Shown here: positions 37,374-64,000 of the stretch, in pieces | Layout: every line of letters starts with the position of its first letter | Position numbering within the stretch: the stretch's first letter is position 1 | Notes under the pieces: generated by a model | Database searches by the model: none | What the model was told of the DNA's origin: nothing | The model's input: only the letters and a program-made list of their open reading frames with translations | Assembly (NCBI GenBank): GCA_033675545.1 | Contig: JAWDGP010006534.1 | Span: 246,001 to 310,000 of the forward strand | Length of the DNA stretch: 64,000 nt | Reading direction: 5' to 3' | Source of the DNA: Elysia crispata | Taxonomy: Eukaryota; Mollusca; Gastropoda; Plakobranchidae | Translations under genes and position numbers: made by a program

Positions 37374-37697
37374 GGCCTTCTAGACTTAGTCACATGACCA
37401 GTCCTAAAGGTCTGGGAGTCTGGTCTTTGAAAAGAAGCACCTTGCCGCCTACAAGTGGTCATTCTTTCAGTCTTTGTCCGAGAAGCAAGCTGTTCTGAAT
37501 CATTAATACCTCCCTAGGTTTATCTGTCATCGCGGTTTATCGCGGCCGCATTGGCATTATTGCGGCCGCAGTATTGGCCTACCCGCACTTTTCAAGCATT
37601 TTTTAGAGATTTCATTTTTAAAAAAGTTATTTTTCGGTAAAATATTGAGTTTTATTGATTTTGGCCGACCAACTTGCCGCATCTCGACATCTTGGTT

Positions 37698-38013
37698 TCA
37701 GCCTAAATAATTATAAATAATGTTGCTCATTAAACCAGATGGAACTGCTGGTATGGTGCTGTCAAGTACCACCTGCAACACTTGGAGTATTTGAAAGTCT
37801 TCGCAGCGGAGGAGGGAACCCCCTGTGGTCGGATGGCTCCAGATTCCCTGAAACTTATCCAGGATATGCTCACTTGCCCGGTGGAACTTTTGAGTTAAAA
37901 GGCTGAGATGAGCTTTATCGTCCAACACAGTGAGGCCTTTGTCCAAGCAACAGATGCTTTTCAAAACCAGGAACCATTTTAGCTGTGGAGGAATGTTTGT
38001 TTGGCATTGAGCC
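37698..38013 (-). CDS. Unrecognised open frame, possible exon or transposon fragment
   Basis: An uninterrupted minus-strand frame of about 104 codons between a TAA near 38016 and a TGA at 37698-37700. It has no in-frame ATG near its 5' end. The composition looks protein-like: QLKWFLVLKSICCLDKGL, AHLSLLTQKFHRASEHILDK, LRCEDFQILQVLQVVLDSTI, mostly amphipathic and helical. A possible acceptor (CCACAG) lies at about 37984. No family is recognised. It sits in transposon-rich intergenic DNA about 0.8 kb past the Ty3/gypsy element, so a fragment of another element is as likely as an exon of a gene. Confidence 0.3.
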
Positions 38014-38551
38014 CGAATAAAATTTTATTACAAATACTACCAGGTAGGCCTATGTACGTTGTCAAAAGTTCTTATACTAATTGAATACAAGAGTACTGAA
38101 TTTCTTATCCTCAGCATCTTCTTTTTTATTTTCTTCACACTAAAATTCGGACTTTTATATTCAATAAGCCTAACGAATGCTACACAACTGATTATTGCCT
38201 TTTGCATTTCTCAGCCACTGATTTTATTTTGCATCCAGGATGGCTTCACTTTATGGCTGATTTTCCATACCTTTAGCATGTAGTGATTATGACTTCATCA
38301 AATTGATGCTTATTGATTTTTTAAATTTAGCCTAAAATGTTTCATTTTAAGTGTTATGGATTTTTTTTTGGTATAAACTTTATACTCTTCATTTCATATT
38401 TTGATGAGTTTTCTGAGTTCTATTCTTTTCAGATGTGACCTTGCTTCAGTCGCTGGAGAGTTATCGACTGGGTTTTTTTTTATGTGTAATTAAGTCAATA
38501 AAGTTTGAAACTTTTCACCGCTGACTTAAGTCATTTCTGGTTCCTCACACG

Positions 38552-39056
<505 letters not shown>

Positions 39057-41107
39057 TTCTAAGCTATGCGGTTGCATTGCCTCCTCAGTGTTCTGTTCGG
39101 TAATTGTTTCCAACATAACGTATAACTTTGTATTGATTTTGTTGTGATTATAATTAATGTTTTTTTGTATAATTATTTCCAATGATTTCCATGACTATTT
39201 CAGTTGAACTTTTAAATGTACATATATTTTTGGGCATGAACGAGTTCTTGATTCAGTCACAAAAAATAGACCGTATAATAACGAATCTTTTTCCAGTTGA
39301 AATAGTAAGGTGTCAGTAGAATTGTACTACTTTCCACTATTACTAAACCATCAGCGAGTGAATGAAACCGGGGACGGCGGCGCTGTTTGTTTCAGAGCCC
39401 GCCACGTACGTGAGGCATTATAGTAAAGAAGCACGCACCGACGATTGGGTCCTCTCTATATGCGTTTTATGAAATTCAGCTTTTTACTACTTGACTAAAA
39501 AGTTTGCGACAAATAGGGGCCTAATTGCAGTCTATATCGGTACGTTTTTACAGAATGATTTTTCACCATTATGATACATAATTGTTTTTACCATTGAAAG
39601 TTAAATAATTCATTGTTTTGTTTTTCTTTCTTATCATGCAAATACTTTTTTTTTAAATAGTCTTAAATCTATAATTTCTTGCCTTGGCCATTGAACATTG
39701 TTGACATATGGAGCAACTAGCATAACTTTACTACTCAGTTCTATTATGCTCGGAACAGTATAACAAATGATTTATATTGCATGGTTATTGAAGTATACTC
39801 TTAACATTTCCAAGCTCTAAATTATTGTGTCGAACTCCTAGAACCCAGTCATTTTGTACATCTTATTCAAGCGATAACAGGTATGATCCTGTATGCAAAG
39901 AAAAATAGAGCCAAGACTAGGCCCATTCTTTATCAAGCCATGCATTCAATGATCCCTCAACACAAATCTCGCACTCGTTCTCCGCCCTATGAAGTTGTTA
40001 AGGCGTATGTCGTATTTGCGGTCGTATGAAATTCGCCTGACCTGGAGTTCTAGACTATATACTGGAATCTGAAATACGAGTCTGAATGTAGGTGTAGGTG
40101 CAGGTCTGAATGTGTGTGCGAGCCGGCTGCGTCCATACTATATCCCTCGAGTCATCTACTCCGCTAGACACAATTCAAGGAGTATCAACCAGCACTACGA
40201 GCTGGACCTCTTCCCAAACCATAAGGAATGACCTATCTCATCCATATTATTTACACGTACCGGTATTGCTTTAAAAGGTGGCTTGTAACGACCCCTCTCT
40301 TTGATGGCTAAGCTGCTGTCCTCACTTCCGCTATTCATTATCACTCGATCCTAAAAATTATTACAAACCTTGGTAGGCAATTTAACAGACCCAGCTGGAT
40401 GCGCAATTAGGCATTTGCTGAAAATTGACAAGGGGAGTTTAACAACTTTCAACTTAAAGCAGGACTTGAAGCTCAGAACATTTTTCTAAATTGATTGAGA
40501 GAGCTGCCCGTGTCTTGTTAGGAATTAGTTCACAATGGAGAATTGATCCTTATTCTTATACCTGCTGAACCTTCTTATAGTTCGACACTTCGAGAACGCG
40601 TATAGTTTCTGCAACCCCGTGATGTTCATAAATTGAAACTTGCGCTGCCATTATTGTGAGATATCCAGTCTCACTCCCCATTTCCACAGAATTTCATGGA
40701 AATAAGCCTAGCTATGTACCTCGCAGTCTATCCACTACCTTTTAGATTTATGCTAAGGAGATTTCCCAGCTTGACCCGAACGAAGATCCTTTTTGAGTAT
40801 TGAATTAGAAGGAGAATAATTTCATTTTGGGTATTAGAGGACATCATTAGGCTGTCTCTGGCGTTTCTCTGTGAGCGGCTTTTGACACTATGTGTAATCT
40901 GCTGGTAAGGAATGTCTCCTGACTGTTCACTGATACCTACTCTAACCGAGAACTTTCAGTCAAAGCTACCCCGAATACGTCCACTGATACAATTTTTTCA
41001 ATTATTTGCATTTTCTTTAGTCTACCCTACATTTAGTCTTTGCATTGCTCAAAGGATAGTTGCATGCTGACCTAAACATTTTTCTTTTCTGAAATTGTGA
41101 TCGAAAA

Positions 41108-41133
41108 CAAAGACTTCCCCCACCCCCCCCCCC

Positions 41134-41164
<31 letters not shown>

Positions 41165-41172
41165 AAAAAAAA
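41108..41172. repeat. Poly-C / poly-A run
   Basis: C-rich run (41118-41146) followed directly by about 26 A. Runs of this kind can be an insertion tail or a sequencing weak spot. Confidence 0.85.
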
Positions 41173-41268
41173 GCAACTTATCAATACGTTGAGCAAGTAA
41201 GATGAAAATAAGCACGAAAAATGTCTTAACATTTTCATGAAGAATAATCTGTGTTTTTTTAAAGAAAA

Positions 41269-41324
41269 TTTGCGTTAAATCATTGTTATACTTTACAAGC
41301 ATGATTTCCGATTCAAATGAACAG
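41269..41324. repeat. Dispersed 56-bp repeat, copy 1
   Basis: TTTGCGTTAAATCATTGTTA through CATGATTTCCG and TCAAATGAACAG; matches 43399-43455 with few differences, same orientation. Confidence 0.7.
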
Positions 41325-41575
41325 GCACGTGGGGAAGACAACTACATTGAATAAATGTAATCTTCACTTAAATAAGTGACACATCATCCAAAGCCGTAAA
41401 CTGCACTGATGAGAAACAAACTTTATAACAATGAACATGTGGAGAAGACTACTACAATAAAGAAACGCAAATTCTACAACAATAACAGACATATCTCCTC
41501 CTGAGCAATACAACTACATTTAAGAAAAGCAAACTTTACAATAACAGATATACTTCCTCCAGAGCCACTCAAAGT
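41325..41575. repeat. Weak tandem repeat, about 60-70 bp unit
   Basis: Recurring pieces of the form AAACAAACTTTATAACAAT / GCAAATTCTACAACAATAAC / GCAAACTTTACAATAACAG, each followed by a purine-pyrimidine CTCC or GAAGAC stretch. It directly follows the dispersed repeat copy at 41269-41324. Units are poorly conserved. Confidence 0.4.
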
Positions 41576-42484
41576 ACAGTTTTAAAATATATAGAACCTT
41601 GAGAAAATGGTGGCTACGTTGCCATGTAGACATTCTTTAGATGATGGAAAAAATCTCCAGGAAGGAAAAAAGTATTCTTAATTTGGGTCCAATCTTTTAA
41701 GAGCCCTCTTTTCAGTTTAGCTCTCTACGGAGACCACAGGTTAATCCGTTTTTTCTTAATTTGTGACGGAGACCATAATGTGATGCTGATGACTCGTTAC
41801 AGATAAATGTAGCTCTCGACCTGATATGGTGAAAAAGGGCCCTCCAAAACAAAGTAAAAACGTGCAACTGCTCAGACAATATTATAGAGAAAAAAAATCA
41901 AGGCCCTGATTTTTTTTTAATTGATTGGGTTATCCTGAATTGTAGTAGGTCGAGTCACAATCTGTATAACTCATGCCAGACAAATTAAGAGCGGCAAGCT
42001 AATAAAATGGCCTAACATGAATGTTTCTATGGTTCCTTTTTGACAACTAATGGATCTGGACGATATCTTAGATATTAAACAGTAAAGAAGTACGAAATGT
42101 TTGCAAAAGAAGCAAAGGTAGTGTCTACATTCGCAACCGCCACGCGGAAGAAAAGGCGACGATGTTTGCCTGACGCTTTTATCTTTACGCTAGAGCAGGT
42201 CAAATTTCATTTAATTTGTTAATTCTTTCATTTTTTCACTCTATTAAGGTGAAATGATAATAATTATTTTGTTGTATATTGATAGTTAATAAAATAACAA
42301 TGATTTGTTTTAAACACGTCACCCGTTTTGAAGACTGTGAACTGCTGAGAACAGCCTTTTAAATATTATTTGATTCATCATAACAAATTTGACACAAAAA
42401 TTTAATTAATTACTAATAATAAAAATACTATGAACTTTCAAATGCATTTTATAGCCTAAATCCAAAACTTTTCTTAATTTTTTT

Positions 42485-42744
42485 TATGTACCGCGTGGGA
42501 CACTGATCTCGATAGATTAATATTCAATAAAATTCATCACTGCATTTTGGAGGAGATTGCGGTGAAAGAAACCAAAGATGTCTTTTATAATATAGATGAT
42601 AACGTACAAATTCTTCTTTACGACACAAACTTAGCCAGAACTATGAAAGCAAGGAACTCCTATGGCGAGGGAATTTGCACGAATGAATGCCACCGACATG
42701 TCCACAAGGAAGTTTCCGAAGTCTGCCGCTGCAAGTTCCCTTAA
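42485..42744 (+). CDS. Unrecognised open frame with a C-terminal cysteine cluster
   Basis: A plus-strand frame of about 85 codons ending at 42744, without an early ATG. It reads DTDLDRLIFNKIHHCILEEI, then VKETKDVFYNIDDNVQILLY, and ends GICTNECHRHVHKEVSEVCR plus CKFP. The end shows C-x3-C-x11-C-x-C. This spacing faintly recalls the extracellular Cys-rich part of degenerin/ENaC/ASIC channels, but one spacer is longer and no other channel motif is nearby. It could be a terminal exon, a relic or chance. Confidence 0.25.
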
Positions 42745-43398
42745 ATTTAGTTAAATCAATATTACCCAGCCAATGTATGGTCATAGATTAATAGTAGGCT
42801 ACAAAATATTTATGCAATAGGGCCTACCTTGCGTACCTGTACCTGCTTTTAATATGTGGAAGTTTTTAGAAGGTAATTAAATATCGACTCTGCTTTCTAC
42901 AGTATTGCTAAAAATAGTTGTTCACAATAGTCAAGGTTTTAATTTTGGTAACGAAATCATTTTTTTTTAAATCTGTCTGTATGTGCGATACATTTTTGAT
43001 ATGCAGATAAACATCTTTATATTAGCTATTGCGTATTATGAAGATACCGATATGTGTTTTTATTCAGCCGAAAATCATGACTAATTACAACAGGTCAAAA
43101 TATTTGCTTGCAAATCGGATACTTTGTCCTGGGCTACCATGTTCAAAGTATGCCCATAAGTTTACCTTGTTTTCAGAAAGATTCCTTTAATGTTGTGGTT
43201 TGTTTGTTTGTTTTTTGCACCGGTATATTTACTTTGAACGAAGGCTTGACATTTATATCCAAATTAGATCGACGCTAAATTTATCCAAAACATCACTGGT
43301 TAGGTAGAGCAATAACATCGTGCCGGTCTTTCACCTCTATTGAACAACATAATATTAAGATTAATAGTAGATATACATGTAATTATGCTTCTATTGGA

Positions 43399-43455
43399 AT
43401 TTGCGTTACATCATTGTTATACTCTACATGCATGATTTCCCGTTCAAATGAACAG
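43399..43455. repeat. Dispersed 56-bp repeat, copy 2
   Basis: TTTGCGTTACATCATTGTTA through CATGATTTCC and TTCAAATGAACAG; pairs with 41269-41324. Confidence 0.7.
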
Positions 43456-44215
43456 ATCAGAAATACATACTCCATATTATTGAAATGAGTATTGTACCTC
43501 ATCCTTGATTAATAAACCTTTGTAAACTTCAAATTAAGCATTTAATACAGTTAAGCTCTAGCTCCAATCTTAACCCACATCACGCTATTAAGAGATAAGA
43601 TTTCAATTTAAGGTTAAAAATTACCACGTTCTAGTTATAAAAATTAAGCATGTTTTTTATTTCCTTTCGCAAAAACTAATTAGACTATTTATCTCGTGCG
43701 TTAAATTTAAATAGATTGATATTTTATTAATTATTGTTAATCATTCTTTCTACAGCATCAATAGTATCCAGACTGTCAGGCAGCCAAACTAATCATGTTT
43801 TCTTTTCAGTTTTCTATAATCCAGATTACCAAATTGAATTGGAGAAAGGGTCATGGTTAAAGAATTCAAACAAATGCCTCAGTCCTAGAGAGAGTTGAGA
43901 AACTTTCCCTATTGTGCTGATTAAAACGCAAAACTAATTGACCGCTGAAAAAATAGGTAAAAATCTAAAGGGTTCTCATTGGAATATATCTTTTAATCAA
44001 GTAAGCAGCTGCATGTATTATTGATTTAATGACTCATAACGCCACAACTAGGCCTACATGTGCAATACCGTAGTGTTGATGTTTGTTATTTTTTGTTTTG
44101 TCTTACATTATAATGATTCGTGCTTCAGTTTAAAATTTTCAAAGAATCAAATACTTTGCACATTTGCCACCATTAATGTAAAGCATAGTAAACATGTCAC
44201 AGGATTTTTCTGTTT

Positions 44216-44377
44216 CTAGAAAACGTTTCTTCTGACTGCTGTTTACTAAAGTAGTACGGTATTCAGAAATCAAAGACTTCGAAGCCCAAAAGATCCTAGA
44301 AAACGTTTCTTCTGACTGCTGTTTACTAAAGTAGTACGGTATTCAGAAATCAAAGACTTCGAAGCCCAAAAGATCCT
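44216..44377. repeat. Perfect tandem duplication, 80-bp unit
   Basis: CTAGAAAACGTTTCTTCTGA begins at 44216 and again at 44296. The two copies are identical through AAAGATCCT, and the match ends at 44377. Complete identity suggests a very recent duplication or an assembly artefact. Confidence 0.95.
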
Positions 44378-44760
44378 CGATGGCCTTCTTTATAGTTAAC
44401 AATAGAGAGGGCCGTGGTGATCTCATCGGATGCCTGATTTGTTGTTTTTTGTTGATATAAGCCTTATGAGTGAAGTGAGTGCATCAAACTTAGTGGAAAA
44501 CTACCGTGTATCTATTTGCATTGAGCTTTTGCATATCCGCCGATACGGATGATCGTTATATCTCGTATGACCGTATCGACTAGGGCTGCAACTGATGATC
44601 CATTCGCTTTACATTGAAAAAAGCCTTCTGCTTTCCAAATGACATTCGTACCATTATGATCTGACGGCACACTAGCCGATTCTCACATATTGTGACTCCC
44701 TGTGGTCATCAGTCATAAAATTAAGGTCTTTTTGTTGTTGCTCCTCTCCTTTAACCGTCT

Positions 44761-45170
44761 TTCATCCTACTGAGATCACTTTGATGATGTGACCCGCCCC
44801 TAGAATTGTTCTTCATCCCATTGAGATCAACTTAATGACGTGGTCCGTCCCTAGAATGGACCTTCATCCCACTGAGATCACATTACTGACGTGACTTGCC
44901 CTTCATCCTACTGAGATCGTCTTTCTGACATATCCCTTCCTGAAATGGTAATTCATCTCACTGAGATCACATAACTGTCGCGACCCTCCCTGGAAAGGTC
45001 CTTCATCTCACCGAGATCACCTTACTAACGTGACCCTCCCTGGAATGGTCCTTCATTCATTTTTGTCTTACTGTCGTGACCCTCCCTGGAATGGTCCTTC
45101 ATTCATTTTTTGTGTTGTGACCCATCCTATAGAACCGTCCTTCATTCCATTGGGATTGTCTTTAGAGATG
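44761..45170. repeat. Degenerate minisatellite, unit about 50 bp, about 9 copies
   Basis: Units start with TTCAT(C/T)C at 44761, 44812, 44863, 44902, 44952, 45002, 45052, 45098 and 45141. Typical parts are CACTGAGATCAC, TTACTGACGTGACC and CTCCCTGGAATGGTCC. Spacings are 51, 51, 39, 50, 50, 50, 46 and 43. The last units have lost the GAGATCA block. Confidence 0.9.
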
Positions 45171-46080
45171 GGTCAATTAATGGAGCGCATAACTCTGATA
45201 TAAGGAGACCTCAGACTCAATACCCCGCCAAGCCATTTTTTGAAAGGGTCGGGTTCTATGTAACCAGTCCCATATCTGTCTCGAGAAAACCGCCGTCTCA
45301 CTGTAAGATTTTTAATAAACTTAGGGGAAATATAAAGGAGTGGATCCATTCTCCTGAATTAACAGCCCTTGAGATTTCCACCGTTAGACTTCCCTTGCTA
45401 GAACGCTGGAAAATGCATATTGTTTGTCTAACTTGTTGTGCATGATGCTATGACAGTGTGATCTCAACTGTTAAAGAATCCCTGCCTTACTTCCTTTTTT
45501 TTAATCCCTGTGAACTTTTGCTACATTTTTACTTTATATAAATTTATAACACTTTTTAATTACCGCCTCTTGGTTTAAGTCACCTTTTTTATTTTTGGCT
45601 TTCTGCATTGTTATTTAAAAGAGAACCTAGACAAATTCCGTCACTGGTATTCTATAAACGTCATACGCTTAATTTTTTCCTTCACCCGTACTAACGCAAG
45701 TAGAGTCCCCATCTTATTTTCACACTCCATCGTGTAGTACGACGAGTCAATAGTAAAAATTGTTTCATTTTTTTTTCAACATCCGAAATCTACACCTTAA
45801 CTTATAAAAACCTATTTGCTTCTTTGTTATTTTTTATATTCAAGGCCTACTTTTTGAAAATGGAATCAATAGATGGATTTCGAAAAATATTTCATTTCAT
45901 CGATTGTGTTTAGTCTCTCTTGAATCAGATAGCACAGTCCACCAAGAGTGTCTCTTCATTAATCGTAAGAAGGGTCATCTTCGAAGCAAAATATATTTTC
46001 TCTATCAATAAAGCACAATGTCTCGTGCGTGCATTTAAAATTTTATCGTTTGAGAATGGCAATGGAAAAGAAGCTAATGT

Positions 46081-46139
<59 letters not shown>

Positions 46140-48905
46140 TTTATTGTTTGATTTCGTGAAATTCGGTCTGGAGATGGTTTTTACAAGAGCATTAAAAAGA
46201 ATATCGACACAGGATTTTTAATTTGTTTACAGTAAAACAATCAAGACAACCCATAAGGGATATATATATATATATATAAAAAAAAAAAAAATATATTTTA
46301 ATTCAGAAAACTGCTTACCTCACAACCAGACTACAATCTTAGCCGATGCGTGGATGAAGGCACAAAGTAGTTTTTATACCAGTCGATCTTTGCTTTTTGT
46401 TACTATAGCTAGATATAAATTATTTATGCGGTGGGTGAGTTGTGTCTTTAATTATGAATTCGCTTTCATCACTTACTAGTTTCTTTGATCGGTGCCATAT
46501 TTGATTCAAAAATAAATATTTTGTTATCCACTTGATCAAGCCACAAATATTCGTCTTGCCTTAACTATTTCATCGGTGAATAGGAAGAGTAAGCCTTCTC
46601 CGACTCTATATAAAGTAGCATTAAGTTCTTTTGTTTTATTGAAATTGATATGCCTGAAAACAGTGTAATGTTATATCATTAGCAAATTTAAGGAGGTGAG
46701 TACATGTATTTTTCTTCCGTGGCTTTGTAAACATTTGTGTATATTGACTTCAATGGAAAGAACACATCCTTTGGGAGCGCCTGGATTTATAACGATTGTA
46801 TCGAAGCATTTGCAGTTATATTGGGGCATGTGAGTGAGTGAGATCCATAAAATATTATCTATTTGCAAAGACTTTACAATTTTGTTAGCTTAAAATGATT
46901 TAAAGATAAAAAGACATTTCTTTATTTTTTTATCTCACACTAAAACAAAGCACCTAAGACATTTACGAGTTAAATAGAAATGTTTTTTTAAGATGAAAGT
47001 CCATGAATTCTATTCATCTTCAGATTAAGACTATTTCAACAACAAAAAAGACAAAACAAGTCAGTACCTAATTAATACTTTGTTTATTACTACAGTATAC
47101 TGATTTGCGTGTCATTGACATGAATATAAACTAGTGCAAAAGGATTATAGAGGAATATGTTATAAAAATATAGTTTCAAAGAAATTATACTTTAAAAGAT
47201 ACCATTGTATATAACAATAGTATTAAGCCAAAAGGCAAACGTTGAACTTGGTAAAAAACGAATCTTTCAGAAATAGATCTTTTTAAAATATGAGTAAGTA
47301 TAGCATAGGCATTTTGCATTGACACCTGCATTCAGAGAATAACAAGTACGGTGTATATCAACAAAATATGATACAAGCTCTATTTCAAGAACTATTCACG
47401 ATGATGATCAAAAGTGAAACAATTAAAATGATTCTGGTTATATTTAAAACGAATGCATACAATGATTCCAAAATGAAAAGGCAGACTAAAATGTAAGATT
47501 ACACATTAAATGCTGTTTTTCTTCACTTTATTTAGAAAAAAAATAGTCTAAAGCCACATTAAATTATTTTTTTAAAAACATCAAATTGAAATTTTGTTTT
47601 TTCAAAGACTTGAACAATATTAGTAAATGTTTATAATAAGGAAATTTTGTACAAAAACGTTTGTCTATGTGACAGCAACAGCAAATTTAACATAAATTTG
47701 TCATGGTTTACTAGACATAAAAGACAACTTACTTTTGGACCTCATATTTTAAGTACATGTTCACATTTTGATCACAATTGTGTGATGGTAACAGACATTG
47801 GTAAACTTCATACATTAAAAATTGGTAAAACATCAAAAAAAAAAATTAAAAAGAGAATTGTATAAGGTCTTAAGTGATATTTTATAAACTGATGTATCTT
47901 TGAATTCCAAAAAACCCTGATAAATTGGGGCTTGTAAAAAAATAAAAATTTGCAGGGTAAAGAGAAGAAAGGAAATAACATCTTCATTTTGTACAGATAA
48001 ATAAAAAAGGTAAGAAAAAAAAGGTGTGAAAATTTTAAAATGTAAGATGAAGAAGATAGATCAACATGTATCCCTCTAATGTCCGTGATAAGCTGTTTCA
48101 GTGAAAAAATAAAAGTAATTTAAGCAAAAGCGTTAAATAAATTAAAAATAAGGAACAATGGGCATTAAATATTTACATGTATATTTATAAAACTAAATCT
48201 TTAAATACATGTTTGAACGAAACGTTCTCTTTTTCCAGTCATGGTATGTCACAAATTTACCTCTTCAGTTTTTGGCACCATGTAAAAGTGATTATTTTAT
48301 CCTTTTGGTGGGTCAAAAAATTACAATTCTAACAATTCCAGGTCCATAAGTATTTCCTTTGGAACAAATTAAATAGATAATTAAACAAGAGATTGGTTTT
48401 GGCAACTTGAGACTGAGTTACCCAAAATGCTTCACTTCTTTGTTTGAAACTGATATAGATTCATACAAAATTATTTCCACATGTAAATGAGCAACATTTG
48501 AAAGGAAGACAAAGAAAAGTCTTTTTCCAAAAGAGTAGCAGTGGGAAGATACTCCTTGGATTTCTTATGAAAACAAGAGAAAGATGAAAGACCTAATTTT
48601 TTTAAAGGAAAATTGAGATGTTTCCATAGATTAAAGTTCTAAAGAATTCAGTTACATTGTATTGTATGCTGGTCTTTCAAACCAATATATAACATTACTA
48701 TGTCACAAAAGTAGTGTATGAATTCCTTTGTTCATTTAAAGTTTTCAGCTACAAAGATTTAAACCAAGCTCCACTTGATCAATTAACTAGGCCACTGGAT
48801 TTTCTTTTGAAAATTTTTGTAATCAAATCTTTCCTACTAACCTTAGCTTTAGAACATTATCCTCACACCACTTTTTGTTATTTTATTTAATGTCGAGCTT
48901 AGCAA
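45171..48905. other. Intergenic spacer and 3' flank of the ABCA gene
   Basis: AT-rich. The part next to 48905 must hold the 3' untranslated region of the minus-strand transporter; minus-strand AATAAA candidates occur (plus-strand TTTATT at about 48882, 47527 and 47087), and I cannot choose between them. Two AT microsatellites lie near 46084 and 46260. No further gene recognised. Confidence 0.45.
46084..46136. repeat. (AT)n microsatellite
   Basis: About 26 AT units; a shorter (TA)n tract followed by poly-A is at 46260-46292. Confidence 0.95.
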
Positions 48906-63217
<14,312 letters not shown>

Positions 63218-64000
63218 CTGCAAAAGTAGATTAAAATACATTCAATGAAAATAGATTATTGTACCCCAGAATCGCTATCAGCTGTCATCATTTTTAGTTC
63301 TCTTTGATCAATGGGAATCCAATGCAATTGACTATAAAGAATCAGCTGCCTGCTTTATTTATTGTTTCATTTTTAGTCTAAAATTCATTGTAATAAGGAA
63401 GTTATTATAAATAAACATGAAATATTAGAATCCAAAGAGGTGGCATATTTGTGATAGGTACAGTTTCATAAAATTAGGCCAGTCATCTCATTCTTTTGAT
63501 AGCATTAATGCTAAAAACGTGAGATCACCAGGAGTCAAATTGCTAACTATAGTTCCAACTTGCCTGTTGTCTATAGACCAGATACATTCACAGCATTGAA
63601 AAACTTTTGATCATAGTAATGCAAGGCTTTTTTTTTTATATCTAAACTGGTAATACAAAGAAAAATGTGAAGAGGATTAGCAGGTTAAGAGTAATTCTGA
63701 TCAATTTTCTAATATTTTTGGATTTCTTTCTTTCTGATTTTAATGCTATTCTGAAACAAATATACAAAAAAAAAAAAAAACAAAAAAAAAAAACAGTTAC
63801 ATTGTTCCATATGGGTTGGGTGAGTAAGCAGATAGAACTTTTTCCTATTCATCATTATTTAACTTAATTTTTCATACATTTCTCTCTTTCATAAACAAGG
63901 GTCTTAAGTGCTTCTGTCAGTCAAGATGTCCTTGCATTTTTGAATGAGGTCTTGGAAAGACTATTAATTGATTTCAAGGCATGATTATTCTACAGGAGAT

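Larger units (their letters stand above)
36871..38551. other. Intergenic spacer after the retroelement
   Basis: Possible 3' remainder of the Ty3/gypsy element (to about 37060), then a (TA)n-poly-T tract, two NotI-like GCGGCCGC sites 21 bases apart (37543 and 37564), and the open frame at 37698-38013. Nothing else recognised. Confidence 0.4.
39057..44215. other. Intergenic spacer
   Basis: AT-rich with no clear gene. A frame near 40490-40540 reads LIERAARVLLG, resembling the end of a non-LTR reverse transcriptase, and is followed by stops. The dispersed 56-bp repeat pair, a poly-C/poly-A run and the open frame at 42485-42744 also lie here. Confidence 0.4.

Noticed and set aside
44761..45170. 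CRISPR-like spaced repeats
   Set aside because: The units are tandem and drift together without unique spacers; eukaryotic minisatellite.
45110..45445. 111-codon frame
   Set aside because: It begins inside the minisatellite, without an ATG, and shows no family pattern.
63218..64000. A further upstream ABCA exon at 63890-63960 (minus reading SFQDLIQKCKDILTD)
   Set aside because: No GT donor in phase follows it and no ABCA motif is present, so the exon is not supported.

Overview
The window looks like nuclear DNA of an animal, most likely a lophotrochozoan and probably a mollusc (inference). The reasons are AT-rich sequence, short exons with GT/AG borders in long introns, abundant microsatellites, and two protein genes with clear metazoan relatives. 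There is no operon structure, and I recognised no tRNA or rRNA gene.

Layout. (1) 1-30037, minus strand: the 5' half of an ANKHD1/ANKRD17 (Drosophila Mask) orthologue. Twenty exons join in frame to 1155 codons. They cover the N-terminus, 14 recognisable ankyrin repeats of the first block, a helical region and a Gln/Pro-rich linker. The second ankyrin block and the KH domain must lie beyond the left edge. (2) 30038-48905: about 19 kb between genes, filled with simple repeats and decayed transposons. The main one is a Ty3/gypsy-type retroelement at about 32.5-36.9 kb, plus strand, with several stops and frameshifts. A second, older integrase fragment sits just upstream. (3) 48906-63217, minus strand: the 3' half of a full-size ABC transporter of subfamily A. 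Seventeen exons join in frame to 851 residues and a stop, covering the second extracellular domain, second membrane domain, second nucleotide-binding domain and C-terminal tail. Its 5' half lies beyond the right edge.

Both genes read leftward, and I see no functional link between them. The introns carry much of the unusual material. One is a 1365-bp inverted-repeat element with a 6-bp target duplication and a second copy nearby. Another is a 2237-bp element with near-perfect terminal repeats, an ATAT duplication and seven internal copies of one motif. A third is a 458-bp element with 27-bp inverted ends. There are also very long dinucleotide and trinucleotide tracts, including a 0.9-kb compound AGT/CAG tract with a higher-order duplication. 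In the intergenic region, an (ACT)n and an (AGT)n tract are reverse complements of each other and could form a long hairpin.

I found nothing that clearly amounts to a new gene system. The best leads are the two non-autonomous transposon families, the giant trinucleotide tracts, the apparently missing first ankyrin repeat, and the duplicated Ser/Gly/Thr motif plus PDZ-type end of the transporter.
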